The notes: generated by a model not told the origin, from the sequence alone. Shown: positions 6,822 to 15,418, counted from the stretch's first letter. The stretch: DNA of 61,761 nucleotides from Oscillospiraceae bacterium (GCA_017537045.1 JAFYLN010000013.1:1-61761), one strand, 5' to 3'. A program made the numbers and translations.

Positions 6822-8384
6822 TCAACCACCCCAATATTTTTCAACCTTTTTGTCATGTTCTGCCAGAGAGGTGGAGAAATCATGCACACCGTTTTGGGGA
6901 TCCAGAACGTAGTAGTAATAAGAAGTGCTTTCGGGATTCAGTGCAGCCTCGATGCTTGCAAGACCGGGGTTTGCGATGGGGCCGGGGGTCAGGCCTGTGT
7001 TGGTATAGGTGTTGTAGGGGCTGTCCACGGTCATATCCTCGGAAGTCAGGTCGCTCTTGCCGCCCAGTGCATAGATCACCGTTGCATCGATGTTCAGGTA
7101 ACGGGGGGTATTTCCCCAGTTGAACAGACGGTTGTAGATGACCGACGCGATCTTGTAGCTTTCCTGATTAGTTGCAGTTTCTTTTTCAATCAAAGATGCA
7201 ACGTTCACAACATCGCGGATATCAAACTGGTTGGCAGCAATGAATTCCTCGCTGTCACCATTACCCCGCATCATTGCGCTCAGATGCTCGTTCAGCGCAG
7301 GGATCTGGGCACGGATCTGCTCATTGACACGGTATTCAAAACCATCCAGCATCTTTTCCAGTGCCGCTCTGGGGGTGCTGTTTTCGTAGAAATCGTAGGT
7401 GTCGGGGAAGAGGAAGCCTTCCAGACAGTATTTATCTCCCCGTGCAACGCCCTCAAGGAACCAGTATTCGGACAGGTCACCCTCTGCTGCCCATTTTTCC
7501 AGATCGGCAGCCTTGCAGATACCCTTTTCTTCCAGCAGGGCGAAAATCTGGCGGCAGCTATAGCCTTCGGGAATCAGCACATCCTCCACAACAGCGCGGG
7601 CACCGGAGCGGGGGGACATCTGACTGACCAGCGCATGATAGTCATAGATTGTATTCAGAGTGAAAGTGCCGGTGGTAATATCCTCCTCGGCATCCGTCAG
7701 GTCGGCATACAGCAGGAACAGCTCGGGATACCGCACCAGACCTGCGCCGTGGAGCTTCTTGGCAATGGACTCCATATTGTCCTCTGTTGTAACGGAAATG
7801 GTCACATCCTTGTCCTCGCGGCCGAAAGCCAAAACGTCGGCAGCGCAGACCCATAAAAACCGGCCGAGCGTGGTGCCAATGGCAACAATGATCAGCAGCC
7901 AGACAGCAGTTGCAAGGATGTGGGGGATTCCCAACAGGCCGGGACCCTTTTTGCGCTTGGGGCGGCCCTTGCGGATGGTGCGCTCTTTCTGTTCCGGCAC
8001 TGCTTCCCTGACTGGTTCCGGCTCTTCGTTCGGAACGAGGGCTGCGTTTTCAGCTTCGACAAGTTCTTCTTCGGTAAAGGACTCCTCATCAAAACGGAAT
8101 TCTGCATCCTCGGGATGCTGCAGGCCGGCGCTGTACATGGCGTGATCCGCAGCCATCAGTTCCTCTCCGGTGTGGGGATCCGTCAGATCCTCATGAAACA
8201 GGCCGTCTTCGGAAACAGTCCCTTCAGCGGGTGCATCTTCAGGAACTACTTCGTCGGCCAGCAAAGCATCGGCTTCCTCGACCAGTCCGGCAGCATCCTC
8301 CACAGTCAATTCCTCTACGGGAATTTCCCCGGTGCCGTCAATGTCCTGATATTCAAATTCCTCAGGAAAATTGGATTCTTTCAA
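6822..8384 (-). CDS. mltG: Endolytic transglycosylase MltG
   Basis: 520 residues. A long acidic N-terminal cytoplasmic region (residues 1-140, rich in Glu/Asp) and basic RKGRPKRKKG precede a single membrane helix (about 150-175). The extracellular part has a LysM-like segment followed by the YceG domain, with catalytic Glu in SLIEKETATNQESYKIASVI and conserved NTGLTPGPIANPG near the C-terminus. MltG cleaves nascent peptidoglycan and sets glycan length. The acidic cytoplasmic extension is longer than in E. coli MltG but common in Clostridia. Confidence 0.92.
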   Translation of the reverse strand: MKESNFPEEFEYQDIDGTGEIPVEELTVEDAAGLVEEADALLADEVVPEDAPAEGTVSEDGLFHEDLTDPHTGEELMAADHAMYSAGLQHPEDAEFRFDEESFTEEELVEAENAALVPNEEPEPVREAVPEQKERTIRKGRPKRKKGPGLLGIPHILATAVWLLIIVAIGTTLGRFLWVCAADVLAFGREDKDVTISVTTEDNMESIAKKLHGAGLVRYPELFLLYADLTDAEEDITTGTFTLNTIYDYHALVSQMSPRSGARAVVEDVLIPEGYSCRQIFALLEEKGICKAADLEKWAAEGDLSEYWFLEGVARGDKYCLEGFLFPDTYDFYENSTPRAALEKMLDGFEYRVNEQIRAQIPALNEHLSAMMRGNGDSEEFIAANQFDIRDVVNVASLIEKETATNQESYKIASVIYNRLFNWGNTPRYLNIDATVIYALGGKSDLTSEDMTVDSPYNTYTNTGLTPGPIANPGLASIEAALNPESTSYYYYVLDPQNGVHDFSTSLAEHDKKVEKYWGG

Positions 8385-8399
8385 AATAGGTACCTCCTG

Positions 8400-8948
8400 T
8401 CAGCGGATAACGATCTGTTTTCTGATCCGCTCCGCTTCGTCTTTGCCCTTCAGTGCCTTGATTAGTTCCAGTCCGAAGGGGATAGCGCATCCGGCGGATG
8501 TGCCGGTGATCAGACGGCCGTCCCGCACTGCGGCGGCATCTGCAATCAGTTTTGCATCGCCCATGCCATCCTCACAGCCGGGGAAGCAGGTTGCCTGCTT
8601 GCCGGACGTAATGCCAAGATCCGCCAGAACCGTGGGACCTGCGCAGATGGCGGCAACAAACTTGCCGTTCTCCCATGCAAACCTCAGGGCGTTCATGGCT
8701 TCCCCGCTGGCGCGGACGGAAGTGACACCGCCCAGACCGCCGGGCAGAATGATCATGTCGAGATCAGTCAGATCCATTTCGCTCAGCAAAATGTCGGCCT
8801 CGATGCCGATGTTGTGGCTGCCATAAACGACTTTCCCATTGACACCAACGCTCATAACCTCCACGCCGGCGCGGCGCAGCAGATCCAGCGGCGCAATGGC
8901 TTCTGTTTCTTCAAAACCGGTGCCCAGTAACATGTAAACCATACTCAA
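8400..8948 (-). CDS. DJ-1/PfpI family protein
   Basis: 182 residues. The nucleophilic-elbow Cys is in VAAICAGPTVL (about residue 100) and the conserved Glu in FEETEAIAPLDLLRRAG (about residue 13-15), the pattern of the DJ-1/ThiJ branch. Members include deglycase-like and chaperone-like proteins; the exact role is unknown. Its ATG overlaps the kinase stop by 4 bases (translational coupling), and mltG follows 15 bases later. Confidence 0.9.
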   Translation of the reverse strand: MSMVYMLLGTGFEETEAIAPLDLLRRAGVEVMSVGVNGKVVYGSHNIGIEADILLSEMDLTDLDMIILPGGLGGVTSVRASGEAMNALRFAWENGKFVAAICAGPTVLADLGITSGKQATCFPGCEDGMGDAKLIADAAAVRDGRLITGTSAGCAIPFGLELIKALKGKDEAERIRKQIVIR

Positions 8949-9613
8949 TCCTCCAGATAAGCCGCTGTGTGGCGGTAGATTTCCTCGTGAATGTCTTCAA
9001 TGGAACGCATTGCGCCGTCTTTGACACAGTTGATCACGGTCCAGTTGTAGAACGCCGCGGCAGCCCGGCCGGTGCGGCGGCAGGTGGCCAGGTATTCCAG
9101 ATCCTGCTCGTGAATGTCTGCGTGGGTGTTGGTTGCGGCTTCGCGGCTGCGCATCATCATTTCCGTAAAGTCTGTGGGAACATCCAGATAGATCACAAGG
9201 TCGGGGCAGGGAAGACCCAGCTTGTCATACTCAAACTCATAGAGCCATTTCAGAAATTCGCCCTGCCTTTCGCCCTCCTCCTTGGATGCCTGATGGACGG
9301 CGTTGGAGGTGGTGTAGCGGTCAGACAGCACCAGGCCGCCGTTTTCATACCACTCGCCCCATACCTTTTTGTAGGACGCATAGCGGTCAACAGCATAGAA
9401 AGCGGATGCAGCATAGGCGCTGACATCGGAGGGTTTGTGTCCGAACTCACCGCCCAAGTACATGCGGATCAGTGCGGAGCTTTCCTCCTTGTATTGCGGG
9501 AACACCAGCTTCTGAAATTCATGACCCTCTTTCGCCACACGCTCTGTCAAAAGACGGAATTGGGTGGATTTTCCGGAACCGTCTGTTCCTTCGATTACGA
9601 TTAGTTTGCCCAT
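8945..9613 (-). CDS. tmk: Thymidylate kinase (dTMP kinase-like)
   Basis: 222 residues. P-loop EGTDGSGKSTQ at residues 8-18, the DRYTTSNAVHQ motif (about 97-107) and LVIYLDVPTDF match nucleoside monophosphate kinases that phosphorylate dTMP to dTDP. The lid region is somewhat divergent, so another deoxynucleoside kinase is possible. It is the first gene of a four-gene reverse operon, with GGAGAGGAGATTTT before the ATG. Confidence 0.8.
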   Translation of the reverse strand: MGKLIVIEGTDGSGKSTQFRLLTERVAKEGHEFQKLVFPQYKEESSALIRMYLGGEFGHKPSDVSAYAASAFYAVDRYASYKKVWGEWYENGGLVLSDRYTTSNAVHQASKEEGERQGEFLKWLYEFEYDKLGLPCPDLVIYLDVPTDFTEMMMRSREAATNTHADIHEQDLEYLATCRRTGRAAAAFYNWTVINCVKDGAMRSIEDIHEEIYRHTAAYLED

Positions 9614-9780
9614 AAGTAAAATCTCCTCTCCCTATTTTGCAAGGAGGATGCTTGTATTTTCAGGAAAATGCGAAGCGCATACTTTCACATAATACGATAA
9701 CTTATCATACCATATTTCAACCCGTTTGTCCACCACTGGGAGCGGATCCTTTCTTAAATTTCCGTGAATGGACAAAAATC

Positions 9781-10044
9781 AGGGAGGGCTTGCAAACCCT
9801 CCCTCAGTGTGTCGAAAAACTGGTGATCTTCTGGTGCGCTTGTAGGGGCGGCTATTAGCCGCCCGAAGTGTACATGATTTTTGCGTGTAATAACAGAAGA
9901 ATTATTTAATTTTTCAAAATAATACGAACATATATAAAGAAATGAAAGCGGGCGGCGGGTCGCCGCCCCTACGAATTCTATCGTAGAGAATGCGAAATGA
10001 TAGACTTTTTGACACGTTCAGGGAGGGCTTGAAAACCCTCCCTG
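9781..10044. repeat. Composite inverted-repeat element between two genes
   Basis: Symmetrical 264-bp non-coding element. The hairpin AGGGAGGG/CCCTCCCT (9781-9804) followed by GTGTGTCGAAAAACT is mirrored by AGACTTTTTGACACG and CAGGGAGGG/CCCTCCCTG (10019-10044). Inside is a second pair of inverted GC-rich motifs, TGTAGGGGCGGCTATTAGCC (9841) and GGGTCGCCGCCCCTACG (9957-9973). The outer hairpin at 10019 could end the gene at 10058. The remaining sequence from 9614 to 9780 is the AT-rich upstream region of tmk. Confidence 0.65.
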
Positions 10045-10057
10045 ACAACAGGAAACC

Positions 10058-11878
10058 TTACTTCAGTTTAATAATGACAAAGCCCAGTTCTGCAACCAGC
10101 TTCTCAAATTCAGCAGCATCGATGATGATGGTGCCGCCCTCAAAAACGATCTCCAGCTTGCCGAAGGTTTCAATGATTGCTTTCAGAACCTCAGTGGGGA
10201 TGCGGACAGTGGAAACTTCCTTGTGTGCGGAAACGTTGATGGTAACTGTGTCGGAATTGCTTTCCTTGACAGTTTCTTTTAAGGTTTCCAGGAATGTGTT
10301 CAGTTCCTCTTCCTTCAGCTCTTCGATCACGATTTCGTCCTTTGTTTCAGAAATGGTAACCGTGAGTTCTTTCAGAGCGGGGGTTTCGCCGACAGAGATA
10401 ACAACTGCAGGCTCTTCAACGGGTGCCGCAACAGCTTCCTGCTTTTCGGTTACCGGCTCGCTGGCCTTTGTGGCACTCTTGCCGTTGGAGACAGTTCCAT
10501 TAACCGTAACGGAGCCGGTGAAAGGAATGTCAGACTCCTCGTAATAAATGCCGATGCCGCCGACACCGTTGCCCTTGGTGGCATCGCCACCGGTAACATT
10601 GCCGCCAACCTCAACGACAGCGCTGCCAATTGCCGCGATACCCATACCGCCTTGATTGATACCGGTGATGTTGTCTGCGGTTACGCTGCCGCCTGCAACA
10701 TTACCCTCAACAGTCACAGTGCTGTCGAAAGCAACAACACCGACACCACCGTAGGCATGCGTGCCTCTTTCGTCAGTAAGTGTGGCGGAACCTGCAACGA
10801 CATCGCCGCCGACGGTGACAGTACTGCCGGAGGTGGCCTGAATGGCGTTGCTGATTTCGGAGGTTACATTGCCGCTGATTTCAACAGTGCTATTGTCTGC
10901 ATACACAGTTTCAACAACATTCACATTGCCACCAACGGTGATTTCGCCGTGCATTACATCAACACAGGAGGAATTGATGCTGCCGTCGATTTCAATTTTG
11001 CCTTCGCTGCCGGCGTTGACGCTCATTTCAGCGGTAATATCGCCGCCGACAGTCAGTTCGCCGCCATTATAGGCGGTGACATATGTTCTGTCCACATTTC
11101 CACCGACATCAACAGCGCTGTTGCTGGCTTCAAGGGCACCCTCTCCGTCGATATTGCTGGAAACGGTAAGCTCGGAGTCGAAAACAAGAATACCGCTTTC
11201 AGCATTATTTGTCGTTGCATTTCCGTCGATCTTGGCGGTGCTTTCGTGTTCGATGTAGATTCCGTTACCAGCAGTAACGTCACTGCCAATGTCCAGATCA
11301 CCGCCTTGCACGACAAAAATGGTCTCACCTGCACTGAGGTCACCACCGACAGTCAGATCACCGCCGTTAACTTCAACATCCATACCTGCACTGGCATTGC
11401 CGGTGATTTCCATCTGACTATCCTTGATGTTGATATTCGCATCACAATCAACATCGCCATCAACAGTCAGGCTGCCGCCGTCCATAACGGTCACAAACAC
11501 ATTGCCGTCATTGGCAGTATCGGTCAGAGTGATGTCACCGTTGACAGTAACATCACTGCCGTGAACCTCAACAGAGGAATCACCGCTGCCAACAATGTCT
11601 GCGTTCACAGTCACATTGCCGCTGCCACCAACGTTAAGGCCGGAAATATCATTTCCGTTACCGTTGATTGTGTAATTCTGACCCTCATTTGCCTGAAAAC
11701 CAATCTGCCAATCGATATTGTTGTTCAGATTGACTGTGACTTGTGCATCGGTATCCGTCGTGAGCGCATTGTAAGCGTCCTCGTTTGTTGTAACGGTATG
11801 CTCGGCAGCCAGAACCTGCATGGGCATTGCCAGAATGACAAGCATTGCTACGATCAGAGAGATGATACGTCTTTTCAT
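10058..11878 (-). CDS. Secreted repeat-rich beta-solenoid-like protein
   Basis: 606 residues from the ATG at 11878 (an in-frame TTG lies 6 bases earlier). A signal peptide (MKRRIISLIVAMLVILAMP..QVLAAE) is followed by about 380 residues of short, irregular repeats of the type V.GNV./V.G.I.. with many Gly, Asn, Val and Thr, consistent with a parallel beta-helix. A C-terminal region rich in Glu, Lys and Val follows. No sorting motif or transmembrane anchor is seen, so it is probably secreted. No named family recognised. Its promoter spacer is a TA dinucleotide run, suggesting variable expression. Confidence 0.75.
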   Translation of the reverse strand: MKRRIISLIVAMLVILAMPMQVLAAEHTVTTNEDAYNALTTDTDAQVTVNLNNNIDWQIGFQANEGQNYTINGNGNDISGLNVGGSGNVTVNADIVGSGDSSVEVHGSDVTVNGDITLTDTANDGNVFVTVMDGGSLTVDGDVDCDANINIKDSQMEITGNASAGMDVEVNGGDLTVGGDLSAGETIFVVQGGDLDIGSDVTAGNGIYIEHESTAKIDGNATTNNAESGILVFDSELTVSSNIDGEGALEASNSAVDVGGNVDRTYVTAYNGGELTVGGDITAEMSVNAGSEGKIEIDGSINSSCVDVMHGEITVGGNVNVVETVYADNSTVEISGNVTSEISNAIQATSGSTVTVGGDVVAGSATLTDERGTHAYGGVGVVAFDSTVTVEGNVAGGSVTADNITGINQGGMGIAAIGSAVVEVGGNVTGGDATKGNGVGGIGIYYEESDIPFTGSVTVNGTVSNGKSATKASEPVTEKQEAVAAPVEEPAVVISVGETPALKELTVTISETKDEIVIEELKEEELNTFLETLKETVKESNSDTVTINVSAHKEVSTVRIPTEVLKAIIETFGKLEIVFEGGTIIIDAAEFEKLVAELGFVIIKLK

Positions 11879-11934
11879 TATCAAGACCAGCTTTCTTTAG
11901 TTTTTTGATCCAAAAGTTGGATTTTCTATAGTGT

Positions 11935-11961
11935 ATTATATATATATATATATCAAGTCAA
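11935..11961 (-). promoter_or_regulatory. Promoter with TA-repeat spacer
   Basis: On the minus strand TTGACT (11956-11961) is followed by about 8.5 TA units (11937-11953) and candidate -10 hexamers TATAAT (11935-11940, 15-bp spacer) or TAATAC (11933-11938, 17-bp spacer). Gain or loss of one TA unit would move the -35/-10 spacing by 2 bp, a known form of phase-variable promoter in other bacteria. Confidence 0.55.
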
Positions 11962-12053
11962 GAAAAAAGTTCGAAAAACGAAAAATAAGGACAAAATGAA
12001 AGAAAATGTGCGCCACCTGCGGACGACAAACGTCCATATATCACAAACGGATG

Positions 12054-12390
12054 AATTGATGTTTATCGCACTGTTGCGGTTTCAAATTGTCACCCCATTG
12101 GGGCGACAGCATCCTTCGGATGCAGGGGATACGGATTGCCACGTCGCTTCGCTCCTCGCAATGACATCGTGATTTGGTAGTTGGTAGCAGCAAAATCGGC
12201 GCGGAAACCATCGAAAACCACTGTCATTCCGAGGAGGCCTGAAAGGCCGACGTGGGAATCTCCCGGTACAATGTTTGCTTCTGCACTGCTTATCGATGCA
12301 TAGAAGCAGGAGATTGCCACGTCGCGCTTCGCGCTCCTCGCAATGACACTCTCTTTCTTACTGCATTCAACAGAGCGATAAACTGAAATT
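12054..12390 (-). repeat. MITE-like intergenic repeat, long form
   Basis: 337-bp non-coding element starting AATTGATGTTTATCGCAC and ending GCGATAAACTGAAATT (imperfect terminal inverted repeats). Inside are nested modules bounded by CAATGACA and TGTCATTCCGAGG. A near-identical element in opposite orientation is at 43624-43972. It fills most of the gap between the gene starting at 11878 and the promoter at 12433; nothing else is seen there. Confidence 0.75.
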
Positions 12391-12432
12391 TACATTATCA
12401 TACCAAAAAGTCCCGGCGGTTGCAACGGTTCA

Positions 12433-12461
12433 TTGACTTTTTCGTCTGAATTTGCTATGGT
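12433..12461 (+). promoter_or_regulatory. Promoter of the cysteine hydrolase gene
   Basis: TTGACT (12433-12438), 17-bp spacer, TATGGT (12456-12461), about 30 bases before the ATG. Confidence 0.55.
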
Positions 12462-12490
12462 AAAATTACAAAATCATGGGAGGTCTCTCT

Positions 12491-13024
12491 ATGAACCGCT
12501 ATTTGTTTGTGATCGATTATCAAAATGATTTCGTAGACGGCGCGCTGGGTTTCCCCGGTGCCGAAAAGCTGGACGAAAAGATTGCCGCCAAGGTCCGGGA
12601 ATATGGCAAGGGTCACGTCCTTTTCACCCGCGATACCCACTTTGAAAACTACATGGACACCCGCGAGGGCAAGAATCTTCCGGTGTCGCACTGCATCAAA
12701 GGCAGCTTCGGCTGGGAAGTCTACGGTGAAACCGCCAAAGCGCTGGCAGAAGTCAATGCAAAAGCCATCGACAAACTGGTCTTCGGCATGGACGTGACGG
12801 ATCCCGCCACTGCCGCCGTCCTGCCGGAATCTGCAGACGAAATTGAACTGGTGGGTTTGGTCAGTAATATCTGCGTGGTTTCCAACGCGGTGGTGCTGCA
12901 GAGCAAGTATCCCGAGGCTGCCATCATCGTCGATGCTTCCTGCACCGATTCCTTTGACAAGGCTCTCCACGAAAAGGTTCTGGATGTGCTGGCAGGTTTT
13001 CAGGTCAAAGTCATAAACCGCTGA
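12491..13024 (+). CDS. Isochorismatase-like cysteine hydrolase
   Basis: 177 residues. The catalytic Asp is in VIDYQNDFV (residues 7-15), a Lys follows in the HCIKGSFGWEV segment, and the nucleophilic Cys is in GLVSNICVVSNAVVL (about residue 124). This triad defines the isochorismatase/nicotinamidase superfamily, and the HCIKG segment fits nicotinamidase-like members. The substrate is not certain. ATG 12491 is chosen over one at 12476 because TGGGAGGT then lies 7-14 bases upstream. Confidence 0.85.
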   Translation: MNRYLFVIDYQNDFVDGALGFPGAEKLDEKIAAKVREYGKGHVLFTRDTHFENYMDTREGKNLPVSHCIKGSFGWEVYGETAKALAEVNAKAIDKLVFGMDVTDPATAAVLPESADEIELVGLVSNICVVSNAVVLQSKYPEAAIIVDASCTDSFDKALHEKVLDVLAGFQVKVINR

Positions 13025-13032
13025 AAAATAAG

Positions 13033-13061
13033 TTGACACCGTATATTTTCGGGTGTATAAT
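13033..13061 (+). promoter_or_regulatory. Consensus promoter of the leader peptide / acetyltransferase transcript
   Basis: Perfect TTGACA (13033-13038), 17-bp spacer, perfect TATAAT (13056-13061). This is the strongest-looking promoter in the window and it reads into a leader peptide, an attenuator and the GNAT genes. Confidence 0.85.
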
Positions 13062-13087
13062 CGCATAAAAAACAAGGAGGTATGGCA

Positions 13088-13177
13088 ATGCTGCGCTTCG
13101 ATTCCATGAATATGAAGTCCGTGAACCCCGGTATGGATGCCGGTTACGGGCTTGCGTTGTCATACTCTTTTTTGTAA
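13088..13177 (+). CDS. 29-residue leader peptide
   Basis: ATG at 13088 lies 7 bases after AAGGAGG; a second in-frame ATG at 13082 is too close. The peptide begins MLRFDSMNMKSVNPG and ends with LALSYSFL and a TAA stop. It is Met-rich and unlike any protein I recognise. Its 3' end can pair with downstream RNA: TCTTTTTTGTA at the stop is nearly complementary to TACAGAAAAAAGA, which precedes the terminator arm. Context (strong promoter, short ORF, terminator, acetyltransferase genes) fits ribosome-mediated attenuation, as known for several antibiotic-resistance genes of Firmicutes. This role is inferred. Confidence 0.65.
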   Translation: MLRFDSMNMKSVNPGMDAGYGLALSYSFL

Positions 13178-13198
13178 ACAGCCATACAGAAAAAAGAT

Positions 13199-13245
13199 GC
13201 AGTGCAGGTCAAACGATTCCGTTTTTCCTGCACTGCTTTTATTAT
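13199..13245 (+). terminator. Putative attenuator terminator
   Basis: A perfect 10-bp stem GCAGTGCAGG (13199-13208) / CCTGCACTGC (13227-13236), with a smaller inner stem, is followed by TTTTATTATTTT. It lies between the leader peptide stop and the GNAT start at 13263, so the downstream genes would need read-through or antitermination. Confidence 0.8.
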
Positions 13246-13262
13246 TTTGAGGAGGTAAGATT

Positions 13263-13835
13263 ATGAACAAACCCATCGACATTTCAAATGTGGAGATGAA
13301 AACCGACCGTCTTACCTTGCGCCCGTTCCGGAAATCGGATTTAAGCGATTTCTTCGAGTACGCAAGGGTGGACGGTGTGGGTCAGATGGCCGGCTGGACA
13401 CCCCACAAGAATATGGACGAATCCCGCGCAATCCTCGATATGTTCATCCGGGAGAAGAAGACCTTTGCACTGGAATACCAAGGCAAGGTCATCGGTTCTC
13501 TGGGCATTGAGTTTTACGAGGAAAGCGATTATCCGGAACTGGATGCCCTACAGGGCCGGGAGATCGGCTATGTATTAGCCAAAGACTACTGGGGGCAGGG
13601 ACTGATGCCCGAGGCAGTCCAGGCCGTGATCCAGTATCTGTTCGAAATGGAGAATTTAGATTTTCTCATCTGCGGCCATTTCGAGCGCAACGCCCGCTCC
13701 CGCCGGGTTGTTGAAAAATGCGGCTTCCGCCACATCCGAAACCGCTGTTTAACAACCGATTGTGGTACAACGGAAACTTCCATGGAATATATTCTTTATC
13801 ACCCCGAAAGGAGGAAAACCCATGCTGACACATAA
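13263..13835 (+). CDS. GNAT family acetyltransferase (RimJ/RimL type)
   Basis: 190 residues. MKTDRLTLRPFRKSDLSDFF is the RimJ/RimL-type N-terminus, GYVLAKDYWGQGLMPEAVQA is the acetyl-CoA binding region (about 105-125), and NARSRRVVEKCGFRH the C-terminal hallmark. The substrate may be a ribosomal protein N-terminus, an antibiotic or another amine. GAGGAGG precedes the ATG. The leader and terminator upstream suggest inducible expression. Its last 14 bases overlap the next gene. Confidence 0.9.
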   Translation: MNKPIDISNVEMKTDRLTLRPFRKSDLSDFFEYARVDGVGQMAGWTPHKNMDESRAILDMFIREKKTFALEYQGKVIGSLGIEFYEESDYPELDALQGREIGYVLAKDYWGQGLMPEAVQAVIQYLFEMENLDFLICGHFERNARSRRVVEKCGFRHIRNRCLTTDCGTTETSMEYILYHPERRKTHADT

Positions 13836-15183
13836 AGGTACGCAAATGATCGAAACACCCCGGCTGATCCTGCGCCCCTTTACCATGGACGATGCACAGG
13901 CCATGTTTGACAACTGGGCATCAGACCCGGAAGTGACCACCTTTATGACGTGGCCCGCCCATAACAACGTAGAAATCTCCCGCAGGGTTCTGGAGGACTG
14001 GATAAGCAGCTATGAGAACAAGGCATACTACCAATGGGCTATCGAATGGAAAGAGCTTGGCCAGCCCATCGGTTCCATCAGTGTGGTGCGGCAGAATGCA
14101 CGCATCGAAGAAGCGGAGATCGGATACTGCATCGGCAAAAACTGGTGGCACCAGGGCATTACCAGCGAAGCTCTGGCGGCTGTGACCGGGTTTCTTTTCA
14201 AAGAGGTCGGCATGAACCGGGTGGCCGCCCGGCACGACCCCAACAATCCCCATTCCGGCGGCGTCATGAAAAAGTGCGGCATGCGCTACGAAGGCACCAA
14301 CCGCGCCAGCGACCGGAACAATCAGGGTATCTGTGACGCAGCCCAATACGCCATCCTGCGCAGTGATTGGGAAAAGCCGAAGCACTTCATGGAGGGCGTT
14401 TCCTTTGAAGATGATGCCGCGCTGGTACAGGAGGTTTACCGCCGTTTTGATGAAAATACCCGTCTGACCAAATCCAAAGCGGCACTGGTGGAGTTTCTCA
14501 CCACCGTCCGGTACATCGAAAAATACCTGACCCCCGGCGCGAAGATTCTGGATATCGGTGCCGGTGCCGGCGAATACAGTCTGCACTTCGCGCGGAAAGG
14601 GTACGATGTCTGCGCACTGGAGCTGGCGGATGCCAACATTGCCGCTTTCCGGGCCAAACTGAAGCCTGCCGACCCCATCGAACTGGTGCAAGGCAATGCG
14701 CTTGACCTCAGCCGTTATGAGGACGAAAGCTTTGACATCGTCCTGCTCTTTGGCCCTCTCTACCATCTGCATGAGGATGCGGACAAGCTGCGCTGCATGG
14801 AAGAAGCCCGGCGGGTCTGCAAAAAAGGTGGCAAGCTCTTCTTTGCCTTCATTTCCAACGACATCGTCATGCTGACCATGCAGCAGGTGCAATCAGATTA
14901 TCTGAAGAACGGTGCCTACGACAAAGAAACTTTCCGGCTTTATGACTTCCCCTTTGTATTCCACACCGTTCCCCGCTGCCGGGAGCTGCTGCAAAAAGGC
15001 GGCATCCACGTTTTGCACGAAGTTGCATCCGACGGCGTCAGCGAATTGCTGCAAGACATGGTCAACGGCATGGATCAAGAAACCTACGCCCAGTATCTGC
15101 GCTATCATTTCTATATCTGTGAAAAACCGGAGTGTATCGGCATGTCCAACCACCTGCTCTTCGTGGGCGAAAGGGAATGGTAA
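13822..15183 (+). CDS. GNAT acetyltransferase fused to SAM-dependent methyltransferase
   Basis: 453 residues from the ATG at 13822, chosen because AAAGGAGG lies just upstream; a longer upstream reading would overlap the previous gene. Residues 1-185 form a second RimJ/RimL-type GNAT domain (MIETPRLILRPFTMDDAQAM; GKNWWHQGITSEALAAV). After a linker, residues 220-453 are a class I methyltransferase: ILDIGAGAGEYSLHFA is the SAM-binding motif I and FDIVLLFGPLYHL is motif IV. The GNAT domain looks like a tandem duplicate of the preceding gene. The combination suggests two modifications of one small molecule or a resistance/tolerance role, which is inferred. Confidence 0.88.
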   Translation: MLTHKGTQMIETPRLILRPFTMDDAQAMFDNWASDPEVTTFMTWPAHNNVEISRRVLEDWISSYENKAYYQWAIEWKELGQPIGSISVVRQNARIEEAEIGYCIGKNWWHQGITSEALAAVTGFLFKEVGMNRVAARHDPNNPHSGGVMKKCGMRYEGTNRASDRNNQGICDAAQYAILRSDWEKPKHFMEGVSFEDDAALVQEVYRRFDENTRLTKSKAALVEFLTTVRYIEKYLTPGAKILDIGAGAGEYSLHFARKGYDVCALELADANIAAFRAKLKPADPIELVQGNALDLSRYEDESFDIVLLFGPLYHLHEDADKLRCMEEARRVCKKGGKLFFAFISNDIVMLTMQQVQSDYLKNGAYDKETFRLYDFPFVFHTVPRCRELLQKGGIHVLHEVASDGVSELLQDMVNGMDQETYAQYLRYHFYICEKPECIGMSNHLLFVGEREW

Positions 15184-15418
15184 ATTGATGTTTATCGCAC
15201 CATGTAGCGTGGACAACGTAGGGGCGGCGACCCATGAATTATTGTGCGATTGCCACCGGCAATCGACCTATTTTGATTCGCTGCGCTCTGCAACACGCCC
15301 GCGCAGTAAAATGTTACGATTTCGCCGAAAACCAATGTGAATACGTAATACTGTGCCGCCGGGCGGCTGATAGCCGCCCCTACATTCAAAATCGAAGCAG
15401 AGCGACAAACTGAAATTC
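15183..15418. repeat. MITE-like intergenic repeat, copy 2
   Basis: Starts AATTGATGTTTATCGCAC directly at the stop codon of the fusion gene and ends GCGACAAACTGAAATT. A near-identical inverted copy lies at 18343-18586. Confidence 0.75.
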
